DNA from: Arthrobacter subterraneus
Lineage (GTDB): Bacteria; Actinomycetota; Actinomycetes; Actinomycetales; Micrococcaceae
Length of the DNA stretch: 64,000 nt
Reading direction: 5' to 3'
Assembly: GCF_900099735.1 (NCBI RefSeq)
Contig: NZ_FNDT01000001.1
Location: forward strand, 124,001-188,000
Position numbers and translations under genes: made by a program. Shown one piece after another: positions 17,666 through 26,865 of this stretch. Within the stretch, counting starts at the first letter, position 1; the number at the start of each line of letters is the position of its first letter. The notes beneath the pieces were generated by a model. It was not told the DNA's origin. It worked only from the letters and a program-made list of their open reading frames with translations, and did not search any database.

Positions 17666-17698
17666 CCGTATGGGGGCTGCCTTGCAGCCCCCATACGG
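17666..17698 (+). terminator. Intercistronic hairpin after gluB
   Basis: A perfect 15-bp stem (17666-17680 with 17684-17698) and a 3-base loop lie between gluB and gluC. It may partly terminate transcription or protect the 3' end of gluAB mRNA. Confidence 0.82.
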
Positions 17699-17728
17699 CC
17701 GTTCGAAGCACATACAAGAAAGGTTGCC

Positions 17729-18403
17729 GTGGACAGTTTCCTGTCGCTCTTCGAGCAATACGACGTCGCAGCCGCCTTCTGGGTAAACATCCAGTTGACC
17801 TTCTGGGCTGCCATCTGGTCTCTGCTGCTCGGAACGCTGCTTGCCCTGTTCAGGATCTCCCCCATCGCAAGCCTGCAGTGGTTCGGCGCGACCTACGTCA
17901 ATATCTTCCGCAACACACCGCTGACGATCATCATCGCGTTCGGTGTGCTTGCCCTGTTCGGCCAGCTGAGCGTCAGCCTTTCCTCGGATTTCAACCTGAA
18001 CTTCTTCCGGCTTGCCATCCTCGGGCTCAGTCTCTACCACGCTGCGTTTGTGTGCGAGGCAATCCGAAGCGGTGTGAACACCGTTCCGCTGGGCCAGGCC
18101 GAGGCGGCCCGCGCCATCGGACTCTCGTTCCTCCCTGCCGCACGCCTCGTGATCCTGCCACAGGCATTCCGCGGTGCCATCGCCCCGCTCGGCAATGTGC
18201 TCATCGCGCTGACCAAGAATTCGACCGTCGCTGCGGCAGGGTCGGTTGCTGAGTCGGCCGGCCTGATGAAAACCATGATCGAGTTCCGCTCCGACATGGT
18301 GATTCCAATCTTCTTCACCTTCGCTTTTGGTTTTGTGCTCATCGTTATACCGATCGGGCTGCTGACAACCTGGGCCTCAAAGAAACTGGCGGTGTCCCGA
18401 TGA
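17729..18403 (+). CDS. gluC: Glutamate ABC importer permease 1
   Basis: The 224-aa permease of the HisM/PAAT family has about five membrane helices and the EAA-type loop EAARAIGLSFLPAARLVILPQA that contacts GluA. GTG 17729 follows an AAAGG ribosome site. Its stop overlaps the gluD start by 4 bases, so the two permeases are made in step. Confidence 0.92.
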   Translation: MDSFLSLFEQYDVAAAFWVNIQLTFWAAIWSLLLGTLLALFRISPIASLQWFGATYVNIFRNTPLTIIIAFGVLALFGQLSVSLSSDFNLNFFRLAILGLSLYHAAFVCEAIRSGVNTVPLGQAEAARAIGLSFLPAARLVILPQAFRGAIAPLGNVLIALTKNSTVAAAGSVAESAGLMKTMIEFRSDMVIPIFFTFAFGFVLIVIPIGLLTTWASKKLAVSR

Positions 18404-19272
18404 GCGCACAGCAGGTACTCTTCGACGCGCCGGGCCCCAAAGCGAAGCGCAACATCCTGATCGGCAATATTGTCGGCGTTCTGTTCATAGTCGGGCTGCT
18501 TGCCTGGCTGATTACCGCCCTCGCCGGGCAAGGCCAGTTGACGGCTGCCAAGTGGACGCCCTTCCTTGAGACCCGGACCTGGCAGTTCTTCCTTCTTCCA
18601 GGCCTCTGGGATACGCTCCGGGCGGCCGGCGTGGCAATCGTCACCTCTGTGGTACTCGGCCTCCTCCTCGGTATCGGGCGCCTCTCCCACTTCCTGCCGA
18701 TCCGCTGGCTCGCCGGCGTCATCGTCGAGTTCTTCCGCGCCGTTCCGGTGCTGCTGATGATGATCTTCCTGTGGCTGGCCATCGGCGCCGCGAGCATCAT
18801 GCGCCCGCAGGACATCCCGTTCATCGCTGTGGTCACGGCGTTGACCCTGTACAACGGGTCCGTTATCGCGGAGCTGGTGCGTTCCGGCGTGGAGGGTCTT
18901 CCCAAGGGGCAGCGGGAAGCGGGTATGGCCATCGGGATGACCCGGGGCCAGTCGCTGAGAAGCATCGAGGTTCCGCAGGCGCTTACCGCCATGCTCCCCG
19001 CGCTGGTCAGCCAGTTCGTGGTGATCCTCAAGGACTCTGCCCTCGGCTACATCATCACCTACACCGAACTGCTGCAGAACGCCCGCCGTCTGGGCGTTGG
19101 TGAAGGGAACCTGCTGCAGGCACTGTTGATCGCTGCGGTCATCTTCATCATCATCAACTTCGCGCTCTCGTCACTGGCGAACCGGTTGTCGAAGCTCCTC
19201 AGCTTCCGGACGGCCGGGCCCGCCCGGAAGGATCCCGAGCAGAAGGTCGCCGCTGCAGTTCCTGCCGGCTAG
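18400..19272 (+). CDS. gluD: Glutamate ABC importer permease 2
   Basis: The 290-aa permease pairs with GluC. It begins with a cytosolic stretch of about 20 residues, then five to six membrane helices. The EAA-type loop contains QREAGMAIGMTRGQSLRSI. ATG 18400 overlaps the gluC stop. It is the last gene of the operon and is convergent with dapE. Confidence 0.92.
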   Translation: MSAQQVLFDAPGPKAKRNILIGNIVGVLFIVGLLAWLITALAGQGQLTAAKWTPFLETRTWQFFLLPGLWDTLRAAGVAIVTSVVLGLLLGIGRLSHFLPIRWLAGVIVEFFRAVPVLLMMIFLWLAIGAASIMRPQDIPFIAVVTALTLYNGSVIAELVRSGVEGLPKGQREAGMAIGMTRGQSLRSIEVPQALTAMLPALVSQFVVILKDSALGYIITYTELLQNARRLGVGEGNLLQALLIAAVIFIIINFALSSLANRLSKLLSFRTAGPARKDPEQKVAAAVPAG

Positions 19273-19287
19273 GGCTGAAAGCTGCCA

Positions 19288-19326
19288 ACTGGCTCGCCTT
19301 GGCCTACCGGCTTCAGGCGAGCCAGT
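19288..19326. terminator. Hairpin at the gluD/dapE junction
   Basis: An 11-bp stem (19288-19298 with 19316-19326) has a 17-base loop. It reaches into the last codons of dapE. It is a plausible terminator for gluD, weaker than the others in this window. Confidence 0.55.
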
Positions 19327-20404
19327 CGTTTAACGCCTTGAGGCAGGCGCGGATCGCTTCGGCGTGCACGTGCTCGTCATCTGAGTGGGCCAGCAGGGCG
19401 TCACCCGGACCGAAATTCACGGCAGGCACTCCCAGCGCACTGAATCGTGCGACGTCGGTCCAGCCGTATTTGGGTTTCGGTTCGGCGCCCACCGCCTGGA
19501 CAAAAGCAGCAGCGGCGGGATGGTCCAGCCCGGGACGGGCCCCGGCAGCGGCGTCGGTCCGCTCCACGTCGAAACCATGGAGGAGCTGCCGGACGTACTC
19601 CTCCGCTTCCTCCGGCGTTTTGTCCGGGGCAAACCGGTAGTTCACCTCAACCACGGCGCGGTCCGGAATGACGTTTCCGGCGGTGCCGCCACTGATCAGG
19701 ACGGCGTTAAGGCTTTCCCGGAAGTCGAGACCGTCGACGGACACGGTTGCGGGCTCGTGCTCCCTCAAACGCACCAGCACCTCCGCCGCCTTGTGGATCG
19801 CATTCTCGCCCATCCAGGCGCGGGCTGAGTGTGCTGCCCGGCCCGTCGTCGTGACGTTGAACCGGGCGGTGCCGTTGCAGCCGCCTTCAACGGTCCCGTC
19901 AGTCGGTTCGAGCAGCACGGCGAAGTCGCCCACGAGCCAGGCGGGATATTTCTCGACGAGCCGGCCGAGACCGCTGAGCGCCGCCTCGACTTCCTCGTGG
20001 TCGTAGAAGACGTAGGTGATGTCCCGGGTGGGCTCCGTCAACGCGGCGGCCAGTGCCAGCTGCACCGCGACGCCGCCCTTCATGTCCGTGGCCCCCCGGC
20101 CGTAGAGAACCTCGCCGTCCCATAAACTGGGGACAGTGCCGCGGGAACCCGGTACGCGCGGAAGCGGGACCGTATCGAGGTGCCCCGCGAGGATCACCCG
20201 CTCGGCCCGTCCCAGCGAGGTCCGTGCGACGAGCGAGTCTCCGTCCCGGATCACCTCGAGATGCGAACACGAGCGGAGGAGGTCCTCCACCGCATCAGCA
20301 AGAACCCGCTCATTGCCCGAGACACTGTCGATGTCGATGAGGTCGGCGGTGAGCTTCGCGACGTCGGCTCGGGGATCAAGGCGGGTCAACACGGAGTCAG
20401 TCAT
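19313..20404 (-). CDS. dapE: Succinyl-diaminopimelate desuccinylase
   Basis: The 363-aa M20 enzyme cleaves N-succinyl-LL-DAP to LL-DAP and succinate. Metal and catalytic residues are present in GHLDTVP, GATDMKGG, DHEEVE, EPTDG and AHSDDEHV. It is divergent from dapD, which makes the succinylated precursor. ATG 20404 has no ribosome site; a TACGCT hexamer 7 bases upstream, inside the first copy of a duplicated element, suggests a leaderless message. Confidence 0.95.
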   Translation of the reverse strand: MTDSVLTRLDPRADVAKLTADLIDIDSVSGNERVLADAVEDLLRSCSHLEVIRDGDSLVARTSLGRAERVILAGHLDTVPLPRVPGSRGTVPSLWDGEVLYGRGATDMKGGVAVQLALAAALTEPTRDITYVFYDHEEVEAALSGLGRLVEKYPAWLVGDFAVLLEPTDGTVEGGCNGTARFNVTTTGRAAHSARAWMGENAIHKAAEVLVRLREHEPATVSVDGLDFRESLNAVLISGGTAGNVIPDRAVVEVNYRFAPDKTPEEAEEYVRQLLHGFDVERTDAAAGARPGLDHPAAAAFVQAVGAEPKPKYGWTDVARFSALGVPAVNFGPGDALLAHSDDEHVHAEAIRACLKALNDWLA

Positions 20405-20411
20405 GGGTTCC

Positions 20412-20417
20412 AGCGTA
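20412..20417 (-). promoter_or_regulatory. -10 element (TACGCT) for dapE
   Basis: This minus-strand hexamer is 7 bases before the dapE start and overlaps the edge of the first copy of the 51-bp repeat. Confidence 0.45.
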
Positions 20418-20518
20418 GTGGCCGAGGGCCCCGCGCCGAGCGAAGCGAGGGGTGGGAGGCCGGAAGCGCGTAGTGGCCGAGGGCCCCGCGCCGAGCGAAG
20501 CGAGGGGTGGGAAGCCGG
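20413..20518. repeat. Tandem 51-bp duplication in the dapE/dapD divergent promoter
   Basis: Two copies (20413-20463 and 20468-20518) differ at a single base and are separated by 4 bases. Each contains the core GCCGAGCGAAGCGAGG. They fill nearly the whole space between the divergent dapE and dapD genes. Confidence 0.9.
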
Positions 20519-20532
20519 CGGGTGCCACTCGG

Positions 20533-20538
20533 TAGAAT
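20533..20538 (+). promoter_or_regulatory. -10 element (TAGAAT) for dapD
   Basis: The hexamer is 7 bases before ATG 20546. A GGAGG lies between it and the ATG but only 2 bases from it, too near for normal initiation, so leaderless translation is preferred. Confidence 0.55.
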
Positions 20539-20545
20539 GGAGGCC

Positions 20546-21520
20546 ATGACTGAAACCGCTTCCGCTCCCCTGACCTCACCCGCAACTGACCCCCGGACGG
20601 CTTCCGGCGTTGGCCTTGCCACCCTGGCCGAGGACGGCACGGTGCTCGACGTCTGGTATCCCCAGCCGGTTCTAGGCGAAGCTGCCGGTGATTCCGGGTC
20701 GGAAACGCTGGTCACCGAGCTCGCGGCCCTCGCCGCTCCGGATGCGCTGCGCAGCGTCACCCAGGAGGTGATGACCACTTCCTCACGCCTCGATGAAGCC
20801 CCCACTGACGCGGCGGACGCCTACCTGCGGCTCCATCTGCTCTCCCACCGGCTGGTGCAGCCGAACACCATCAATCTCGACGGCATCTTCGGTCTACTCG
20901 CCAACGTGGTGTGGACCAACTTCGGGCCCTGCACCGTCAACGGATTCGAGACCACCCGCCTTCGCCTGCGCTCCCGCGGCGCCGTCGTGGTGTACGGCGT
21001 GGACAAGTTCCCGCGCATGGTTGACTACGTAATGCCCTCCGGCGTCCGGATCGCGGACGCCGACCGCGTCCGCCTGGGCGCCCACCTGGCGGAGGGCACC
21101 ACCGTCATGCACGAGGGCTTTGTGAACTTCAACGCCGGGACGCTCGGGCATTCAATGGTCGAGGGACGCATTTCCGCCGGTGTCGTCGTGGGCAACGGGT
21201 CGGACATCGGCGGCGGATCGTCCATCATGGGCACTCTCTCCGGCGGCGGCAAGGAACGTATCAGCATCGGTGAGCGCTGCCTGTTGAGCGCCCAGGCCGG
21301 CATCGGCATCTCCCTCGGCGATGACTGCGTCGTGGAGGCGGGCCTGTACATCACCGCCGGAACCAAGGTGACACTTCCGGACGGTTCGGTCGTCAAGGCC
21401 GCCGAGCTCTCCGGGCAATCAGGCGTCCTCTTCATCCGCAACTCCACCACCGGCGTCGTCGAAGCACGTCAGCGGTCGGGTCAGGGAATCGCGTTGAACG
21501 CGGCCTTGCACGCCAACTAG
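20546..21520 (+). CDS. dapD: Tetrahydrodipicolinate N-succinyltransferase
   Basis: The 324-aa enzyme transfers succinyl from succinyl-CoA to tetrahydrodipicolinate in lysine and peptidoglycan DAP synthesis. An N-terminal alpha/beta domain precedes left-handed beta-helix hexapeptide repeats (about residues 165-280, [19 protein letters not shown] and following). This is the long actinobacterial form. In-frame ATGs exist at 20507 and 20537; 20546 is chosen from the -10 position and from typical N-termini. The lysozyme-like gene follows after 9 bases. Confidence 0.93.
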   Translation: MTETASAPLTSPATDPRTASGVGLATLAEDGTVLDVWYPQPVLGEAAGDSGSETLVTELAALAAPDALRSVTQEVMTTSSRLDEAPTDAADAYLRLHLLSHRLVQPNTINLDGIFGLLANVVWTNFGPCTVNGFETTRLRLRSRGAVVVYGVDKFPRMVDYVMPSGVRIADADRVRLGAHLAEGTTVMHEGFVNFNAGTLGHSMVEGRISAGVVVGNGSDIGGGSSIMGTLSGGGKERISIGERCLLSAQAGIGISLGDDCVVEAGLYITAGTKVTLPDGSVVKAAELSGQSGVLFIRNSTTGVVEARQRSGQGIALNAALHAN

Positions 21521-21529
21521 GCAACCGGT

Positions 21530-22399
21530 ATGCCGCAGACCAAGTCGCAGGCCCGACGCCGTCGCCGGCTCCGCACAGCGGGCGTTCTCACGGGCCTCGT
21601 GGCTGTGGTCGGCGGCGGGGCCTACCTTGCCGTCACCCAGCTGAATTCCTCCGAGGTGCTGGTGCGCGAACGGTGCAGTGCCGTCGTCGGTACCGACACG
21701 TACGAGTTGGCTCCCGAGCAGGCAATGAATGCGTCCACCATTGCGGGGGTCGCCGTCAGCCGCGGTCTGCCCCCGCGCGCCGCCTCCATTGCCCTCGCCA
21801 CCGCTGTGCAGGAGTCCGGCCTGCGCAACCTCAACTACGGTGACCAGGCAGGCCCGGACTCGCGTGGATTGTTCCAGCAGCGCCCCTCCCAGGGTTGGGG
21901 TACGCAGGAGCAGGTTCTGGATCCTGTCTACGCCGCAGGCGCTTTCTACGACGCACTGGTCACCGTCCCGGGCTACCAGAGCCTGCCCATCACCGAGGCC
22001 GCACAGCTGGTGCAGCGCAGCGCCTACCCGGACGCCTACGCGGACCATGAACCCGAAGCTCGGGCGTTCGCGTCCGCGCTGACGGGCCAGTCCCCCGCCT
22101 CGCTGAACTGCGTGCTGCGCAAACCGGAGCAGTCCGGGGACCCGGCCGCCGTGGCGGACCGCCTCGCCGCCGTTTTCCCCGGCCTGCCCACCGCACCCGC
22201 AGATCAGGGTCTGGTGGCAGGAGCGTCCGGCTCCCAGGGGTGGGCGGCCGCCCAGTTTGCGGTTGCCCATGCCGATGCGCTCGGCATCAGCGCGGTGTCC
22301 CATGCCGGACTGCAGTGGAACCGGTCCGACGGCGGTTGGACCACCGCGGAAACGGAGACCGGCGAGGTCCTGATCACGGTAGCCGTGGTTCCAGCCTGA
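21530..22399 (+). CDS. Membrane-anchored lysozyme-like protein
   Basis: The 289-aa protein has a basic N-terminus (QARRRRRLR), one membrane helix (about 15-36), and an extracytoplasmic domain. That domain contains ATAVQESGLRNLNYGDQ, then RGLFQQRPSQGWGTQEQ (about residues 90-125). This motif set is seen in lysozyme-like and phage-tail-lysozyme-type wall hydrolases, with the Glu of QESGLRN as likely catalytic acid. The gene starts 9 bases after dapD, hinting at wall metabolism. The rest of the C-terminus is not recognised. Confidence 0.7.
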   Translation: MPQTKSQARRRRRLRTAGVLTGLVAVVGGGAYLAVTQLNSSEVLVRERCSAVVGTDTYELAPEQAMNASTIAGVAVSRGLPPRAASIALATAVQESGLRNLNYGDQAGPDSRGLFQQRPSQGWGTQEQVLDPVYAAGAFYDALVTVPGYQSLPITEAAQLVQRSAYPDAYADHEPEARAFASALTGQSPASLNCVLRKPEQSGDPAAVADRLAAVFPGLPTAPADQGLVAGASGSQGWAAAQFAVAHADALGISAVSHAGLQWNRSDGGWTTAETETGEVLITVAVVPA

Positions 22400-22405
22400 C
22401 GGTGC

Positions 22406-23017
22406 CTACGCGATGATTTCCACCACCGGCTGCACGTAGCTCCGGAAGAGGGCCTCGTCGTCGTACAGGTCTTCACTCATGATGAGCATGTCCGGTTCCA
22501 CATACCAGGCCCGGGTCTCGCTCAACGGCAACTCGACGACGGCGAGGGAGAAGTTCCTCGCGGGCCGGCCGAGCTCGAGCTCGCGCTCCTGAACCAGCTC
22601 GTTGAAGCGTCGCCGACCGCCGTTGCGCATCCGCCGAAGCTCCCGCTGCCGCCAGGCTGCATCGCGTTCCTGGCTCCAGGCCAGCGCGGTTCCGTAGTGT
22701 GCATGGGTGAGCCGCTGCAGGGCCGGCATGGCATCCAGTTCCGGGAATTCCGGCGGCGTAGGCAGCGCCGAGCCGTCCCCATGTGCGGCAACAAGCTCGT
22801 ACCACCAGGCCTCCCACTCGACCCTCAGCGCTGTGATCCCGCCGACGGAGTGGACCGTCTGCCGCGGGTCAACGCAATGCGGCGACGGTTTCACCGGGGA
22901 TACCGCCGGACGGCCGATCACACCAAGCCCGGCGCAGTCCCGCAGGTACAGCGCAAAACACATCGCCAGCGAGGAAGCCGCTCCCACCCTCCAGGAGGTC
23001 GCTCCGTTGACGTGCAT
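22406..23017 (-). CDS. Conserved hypothetical protein
   Basis: The 203-aa protein is not assigned to a characterised family. It begins MHVNGATSWRVGAASSLAMC and has a central region rich in Trp and Arg (about residues 110-150) and an acidic end. No signal peptide or clear membrane helix is seen. ATG 23017 is chosen from the coding character of the frame; an upstream extension overlaps the galE promoter. It is divergent from galE and convergent with the lysozyme-like gene. Confidence 0.65.
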   Translation of the reverse strand: MHVNGATSWRVGAASSLAMCFALYLRDCAGLGVIGRPAVSPVKPSPHCVDPRQTVHSVGGITALRVEWEAWWYELVAAHGDGSALPTPPEFPELDAMPALQRLTHAHYGTALAWSQERDAAWRQRELRRMRNGGRRRFNELVQERELELGRPARNFSLAVVELPLSETRAWYVEPDMLIMSEDLYDDEALFRSYVQPVVEIIA

Positions 23018-23184
23018 GTGTGGCCCTGGCCTCTCCGTCGGCAATACCCGACCGGCTGTGTGCGCGTGTCCTCCAAGGGTAGACCGATAGGCCGGTCGCC
23101 TCCAGAGGTGCCGGCCCGCCGACTTCCCACGGGTGCATACCGACTTCCTCCGCCTTACTCGCCCGGCCCGGGGCACTCGGTCGG

Positions 23185-23190
23185 TAGGCT
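23185..23190 (+). promoter_or_regulatory. -10 element (TAGGCT) for galE
   Basis: The hexamer is 7 bases before ATG 23198. There is no ribosome site, so the galE message is predicted to be leaderless. Confidence 0.55.
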
Positions 23191-23197
23191 TGATCGC

Positions 23198-24211
23198 ATG
23201 AAGATTCTCGTTACCGGCGGAAGCGGTTACATCGGCTCGCACACCACACTGGCGCTCCTGGAGGCGGGGCACGACGTCGTCGTGGTGGACAATCTCTACA
23301 ACTCAAGTGAAACCGCCCTGAGGCGGGTGGAGGAACTGGCTGGACGCGAGCTCACCTTCCGCAAGGTTGACCTGCTGGACGAACCTGCCCTCGATGCCGT
23401 GTTCGAGACTGAAGCGGTTGACGCGGTGATTCACTTCGCCGGATTAAAGGCTGTCGGTGAGTCGGTGGAGAAGCCGCTGTTTTACTACCACAACAACGTC
23501 GGCGGCACCCTCAACCTTCTGCGGACCATGGACCGGCACAACGTGCGCACGCTGGTGTTCAGCTCCTCAGCCACAGTGTACGGCGCCTCCGAGGAGGTCC
23601 CCCTCATCGAGAAGATGCCGCTGGACGCCACCAACCCCTACGGGCGCACCAAGGAACAGATCGAGGACATCCTGAGCGACGTCGGTGCCTCGGACGGCCG
23701 GTGGAACATCGCCCTGCTGCGCTACTTCAACCCGGTGGGCGCGCACAAGTCGGGCCGCATCGGCGAGGACCCCACCGGCGTGCCGAACAACCTGCTCCCC
23801 TTTGTGGCGCAGGTTGCGGTGGGCAGGCGGGAAAAGGTCATGGTCTTCGGCAACGACTACCCCACTCCCGACGGCACTGGAATCCGGGACTACATCCATG
23901 TGGTTGACCTCGCGGACGGCCACGTTGCCGCCCTGAACTACCTCACCACCCACTCCGGGGTCCACCGCTGGAACCTCGGAACCGGACACGGCTCGTCGGT
24001 ACTGGAGGTCCTGGCGGCGTTCTCGAAAGCCGCCGGCCACGAGATTCCCTACGAGTTCGCGCCGCGGCGCCCGGGCGACGCCGCCGTCAGTTACGCCGAT
24101 CCCTCGTCCGCGCTTGCTGACCTCGGCTGGTCGGCCCACCGGACACTGGATGAGATGTGTGAAGACCACTGGCGCTGGCAGAAGAACAACCCCGAAGGCT
24201 ACGCTTCCTGA
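23198..24211 (+). CDS. galE: UDP-glucose 4-epimerase
   Basis: The 337-aa short-chain dehydrogenase interconverts UDP-glucose and UDP-galactose for surface glycans. The NAD motif GGSGYIGSH (7-15), SSSATVYG with the active-site Ser, and the catalytic Tyr/Lys in NPYGRTKEQ are present. RYFNPVGAH and GTGIRDYIHV are typical of GalE. The start follows the predicted -10 element. A strong terminator separates it from the convergent citrate synthase gene. Confidence 0.95.
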   Translation: MKILVTGGSGYIGSHTTLALLEAGHDVVVVDNLYNSSETALRRVEELAGRELTFRKVDLLDEPALDAVFETEAVDAVIHFAGLKAVGESVEKPLFYYHNNVGGTLNLLRTMDRHNVRTLVFSSSATVYGASEEVPLIEKMPLDATNPYGRTKEQIEDILSDVGASDGRWNIALLRYFNPVGAHKSGRIGEDPTGVPNNLLPFVAQVAVGRREKVMVFGNDYPTPDGTGIRDYIHVVDLADGHVAALNYLTTHSGVHRWNLGTGHGSSVLEVLAAFSKAAGHEIPYEFAPRRPGDAAVSYADPSSALADLGWSAHRTLDEMCEDHWRWQKNNPEGYAS

Positions 24212-24234
24212 TCCTGCATTTCAGGACACCGTGT

Positions 24235-24283
24235 ACGACGACGGCCGGTCACCTTCCCAGCGAAGGTGACCGGCCGTCGTCGT
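24235..24283. terminator. Bidirectional hairpin terminator
   Basis: A perfect 21-bp stem (24235-24255 with 24263-24283) and a 7-base loop lie between convergent galE and gltA. Confidence 0.9.
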
Positions 24284-24305
24284 ATTGGTTCTGTGTTCCC
24301 TGTCC

Positions 24306-25589
24306 CTACCGTGCGGGGTAGTGACGCTCCCCGGCACCCGTGTAGAGCTGGCGCGGACGGCCGATCTTGGTCTGCGGATCCTGCATCATTTCGCGCCACT
24401 GGGCGATCCAGCCCGGAAGGCGGCCGATGGCGAACAGCACGGTGAACATCTTTTCCGGGAAACCCATGGCCTTGTAGATCAGGCCGGTGTAGAAGTCCAC
24501 GTTCGGGTAGAGCTTCCGCTCGATGAAGTAGTCATCGGCGAGGGCCTTCTCCTCGAGGCGCATGGCGATCTCGAGGAGTTCATCGTTGCCGCCGAGCTTG
24601 CTCAGGATCTCGTGGGCGGTAGCCTTGACGATCTTCGCGCGCGGGTCATAGTTCTTGTAGACGCGGTGCCCGAAGCCCATGAGCTTCACGCCGTCTTCCT
24701 TGTTCTTGACCTTCTCCATGAAGTCCTCGGGCTGCATGCCCCTCGCCTGGATCTGCCGCAGCATGTTCAGCACTGCCTCGTTGGCGCCGCCGTGCAGCGG
24801 TCCGAAGAGTGCGTTGATGCCGGCCGAGATCGACGCGAACATGTTCGCGTTGGAACTGCCCACCAGCCGGACCGTGGAGGTGGAACAGTTCTGCTCGTGG
24901 TCCGCGTGGAGGATCAGCAGCAGGTCAAGGGCCTTGACCATGGTGGGATCCAGGTCATAGGGCTCGGCCGGGAGGCCGAAGGACAGGCGCATGAAGTTCT
25001 CCACGAGGTTCATGGAGTTGTCCGGGTACAACATCGGCTGGCCGATCGACTTCTTGTGCGCGTAGGCGGCAATGACGGGAAGCTTGGCCATCAGCCGGAA
25101 GGTGGACAGCTCCACCTGCTCGTCGTCGAACGGGTCCAGCGAGTCCTGATAGAACGTCGACAGAGCGGAGACGGCGGAGGAGAGCACCGGCATGGGGTGC
25201 GCGTCCCGCGGGAAACCGCCGAAGAAGCCCTTGAGCTCCTCGTGCAGCAGGGTGTGGCGGCGGATGCGCTGGTCGAAGGCGTCCAGCTCCGTGGGCGTCG
25301 GCAGTTCACCGTAGATCAGCAGGTAGGAAACTTCGAGGAAGCTTGAGTGCTGCGCGAGCTGGTCGATCGGGTAGCCGCGGTAGCGCAGGATCCCCTCGTC
25401 GCCGTCGATGTAGGTGATCGCTGAGGTGGTGGCCGCGGTGTTCATGAAACCGGGGTCGAAGGTAACGGCACCTGTCTGCTTCAGAAGCTTCGAGACATCG
25501 TATCCATGGTTGCCCTCTGCCGCTTGGATCAGCGGGAGGCTCAGGCTTCCTCCGTCATACTGGAGTGAGGCGCCGTTGTGCTCAGTCAT
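24306..25589 (-). CDS. gltA: Citrate synthase
   Basis: The 427-aa type-II citrate synthase condenses oxaloacetate and acetyl-CoA in the TCA cycle. Active-site residues are His266 (GPLHGGANE), His308 (MGFGHRVYKNYDPR) and Asp365 (YPNVDFYTG). ATG 25589 has a strong AAGGAGAG ribosome site. It is a single-gene unit ending at the bidirectional terminator. Confidence 0.96.
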   Translation of the reverse strand: MTEHNGASLQYDGGSLSLPLIQAAEGNHGYDVSKLLKQTGAVTFDPGFMNTAATTSAITYIDGDEGILRYRGYPIDQLAQHSSFLEVSYLLIYGELPTPTELDAFDQRIRRHTLLHEELKGFFGGFPRDAHPMPVLSSAVSALSTFYQDSLDPFDDEQVELSTFRLMAKLPVIAAYAHKKSIGQPMLYPDNSMNLVENFMRLSFGLPAEPYDLDPTMVKALDLLLILHADHEQNCSTSTVRLVGSSNANMFASISAGINALFGPLHGGANEAVLNMLRQIQARGMQPEDFMEKVKNKEDGVKLMGFGHRVYKNYDPRAKIVKATAHEILSKLGGNDELLEIAMRLEEKALADDYFIERKLYPNVDFYTGLIYKAMGFPEKMFTVLFAIGRLPGWIAQWREMMQDPQTKIGRPRQLYTGAGERHYPAR

Positions 25590-25721
25590 TGACTCTCCTT
25601 GTGGAGCTTATGGAAAAGCATGCGTGATTGGCTGGATCAGCGTAGTCAGCTAAAACGCTACCGGCACAGACGCCTCCAGCACTAATTGATAGGCCCGTTG
25701 TTGTGCAATAGCAACACGATC

Positions 25722-26858
25722 TCAGCCCATGAGCCGGGCAGCCGCCGCAGCAACCCGCTCGTCGGAACCGGTCAGCGCGACCCGGACAAAACCGTTCCCG
25801 GCGTCACCGTAGAAGGTGCCCGGACCGACGATGATCCCAAGCTCAGCAAAGCGCTTCACGGTGAGCCAGGTGTCTTCCCCCGCGCTCGCCCACAGGTAGA
25901 GGCCTGCATCCGAGGAGTGAATGGTCAGGCCGAACGCTTCGAGTGCCGGGATCAGCTGATCCCGCCGCGCCCGGTAGAGATTCTTCTGGGCGGCGACATG
26001 CGCATCGTCAGCGAGTGCCGCCCGCATGGCTTCCTGAACCGGGAACGGGACAATCATCCCGGCATGCTTGCGGGAGTTGATGAGGTTCGGCAGCACAGCG
26101 CTGTCGCCGGCCACGAACGCCGCGCGGTAACCGGCCAGGTTTGACTGCTTGCTCAGCGAGTAGACGGACAGCAGCAGATCGGCCGAGCCGCCGCTGACCC
26201 GCTCATCGAGGATGCTGGGAACAGCCTGTCCGCCGCGGTCAGGATCCCAGGCCCCCCACCCCAGCTCGGCGTAGCACTCATCGGAGGCGACCATGGCACC
26301 CAGTGCACGGGCGTCGTCGACAATGGCCTTCAGCGCCGCCACGTCCTGGACCGCGCCGGTGGGGTTGGACGGCGAATTGACCCACACCAGGCGCACCCGC
26401 GCGCGCGTCGCGGAGTCCAGCTCCGCGAGCGAATCCGCTGCGACCGGTGTTGCCCCGGCAAAGTGAGCCCCCATGTCATAGGTGGGGTAGGCGACTGTTG
26501 GACGGACAACGACGTCGCCCGCTCCCAGCCCGAGGAGGGTCGGCAGCCACGCCACGAGCTCCTTTGAGCCGACGGTCGGCAGGATGTCCGCGGGGTCCAG
26601 TGTGACGGAACGCCGACGGCGGTACCAGCCGCTGATCGCTTCCCTCAGTTCCGGCGTGCCGTGGGTGGTGGGATACCCCGGCGCGTTGGACGCGTCGCGG
26701 AGAGCGCGCTGCACGAGCTCCGGCGTGGGATCCACCGGAGTGCCGATCGACAGGTTGACGGCGCCGCCGGGATGCTGCTGCGCCTCCTGGACGTAGGGCG
26801 CCATGGCGTCCCACGGATAGTCCGGAAGATTGAGCCCGAAGGCCCGGTTCTGTGTCAC
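25722..26858 (-). CDS. dapC: Succinyldiaminopimelate transaminase
   Basis: The 378-aa class I/II PLP aminotransferase makes N-succinyl-LL-DAP from the keto form. The PLP lysine is in SLSKQSNLAGYR, and NSPSNPTGAV and DECYAELG are conserved. Its position 7 bases after ferredoxin fdxA is the usual actinobacterial arrangement for DapC. GTG 26858 starts the frame. With dapD and dapE nearby, it completes the succinylase branch. Confidence 0.92.
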   Translation of the reverse strand: MTQNRAFGLNLPDYPWDAMAPYVQEAQQHPGGAVNLSIGTPVDPTPELVQRALRDASNAPGYPTTHGTPELREAISGWYRRRRSVTLDPADILPTVGSKELVAWLPTLLGLGAGDVVVRPTVAYPTYDMGAHFAGATPVAADSLAELDSATRARVRLVWVNSPSNPTGAVQDVAALKAIVDDARALGAMVASDECYAELGWGAWDPDRGGQAVPSILDERVSGGSADLLLSVYSLSKQSNLAGYRAAFVAGDSAVLPNLINSRKHAGMIVPFPVQEAMRAALADDAHVAAQKNLYRARRDQLIPALEAFGLTIHSSDAGLYLWASAGEDTWLTVKRFAELGIIVGPGTFYGDAGNGFVRVALTGSDERVAAAAARLMG

Positions 26859-26865
26859 GCTGCTG

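Noticed and set aside
16763-18040. 425-codon minus-strand frame opposite gluB and gluC
   Set aside because: It lies antisense to two well-matched transporter genes.
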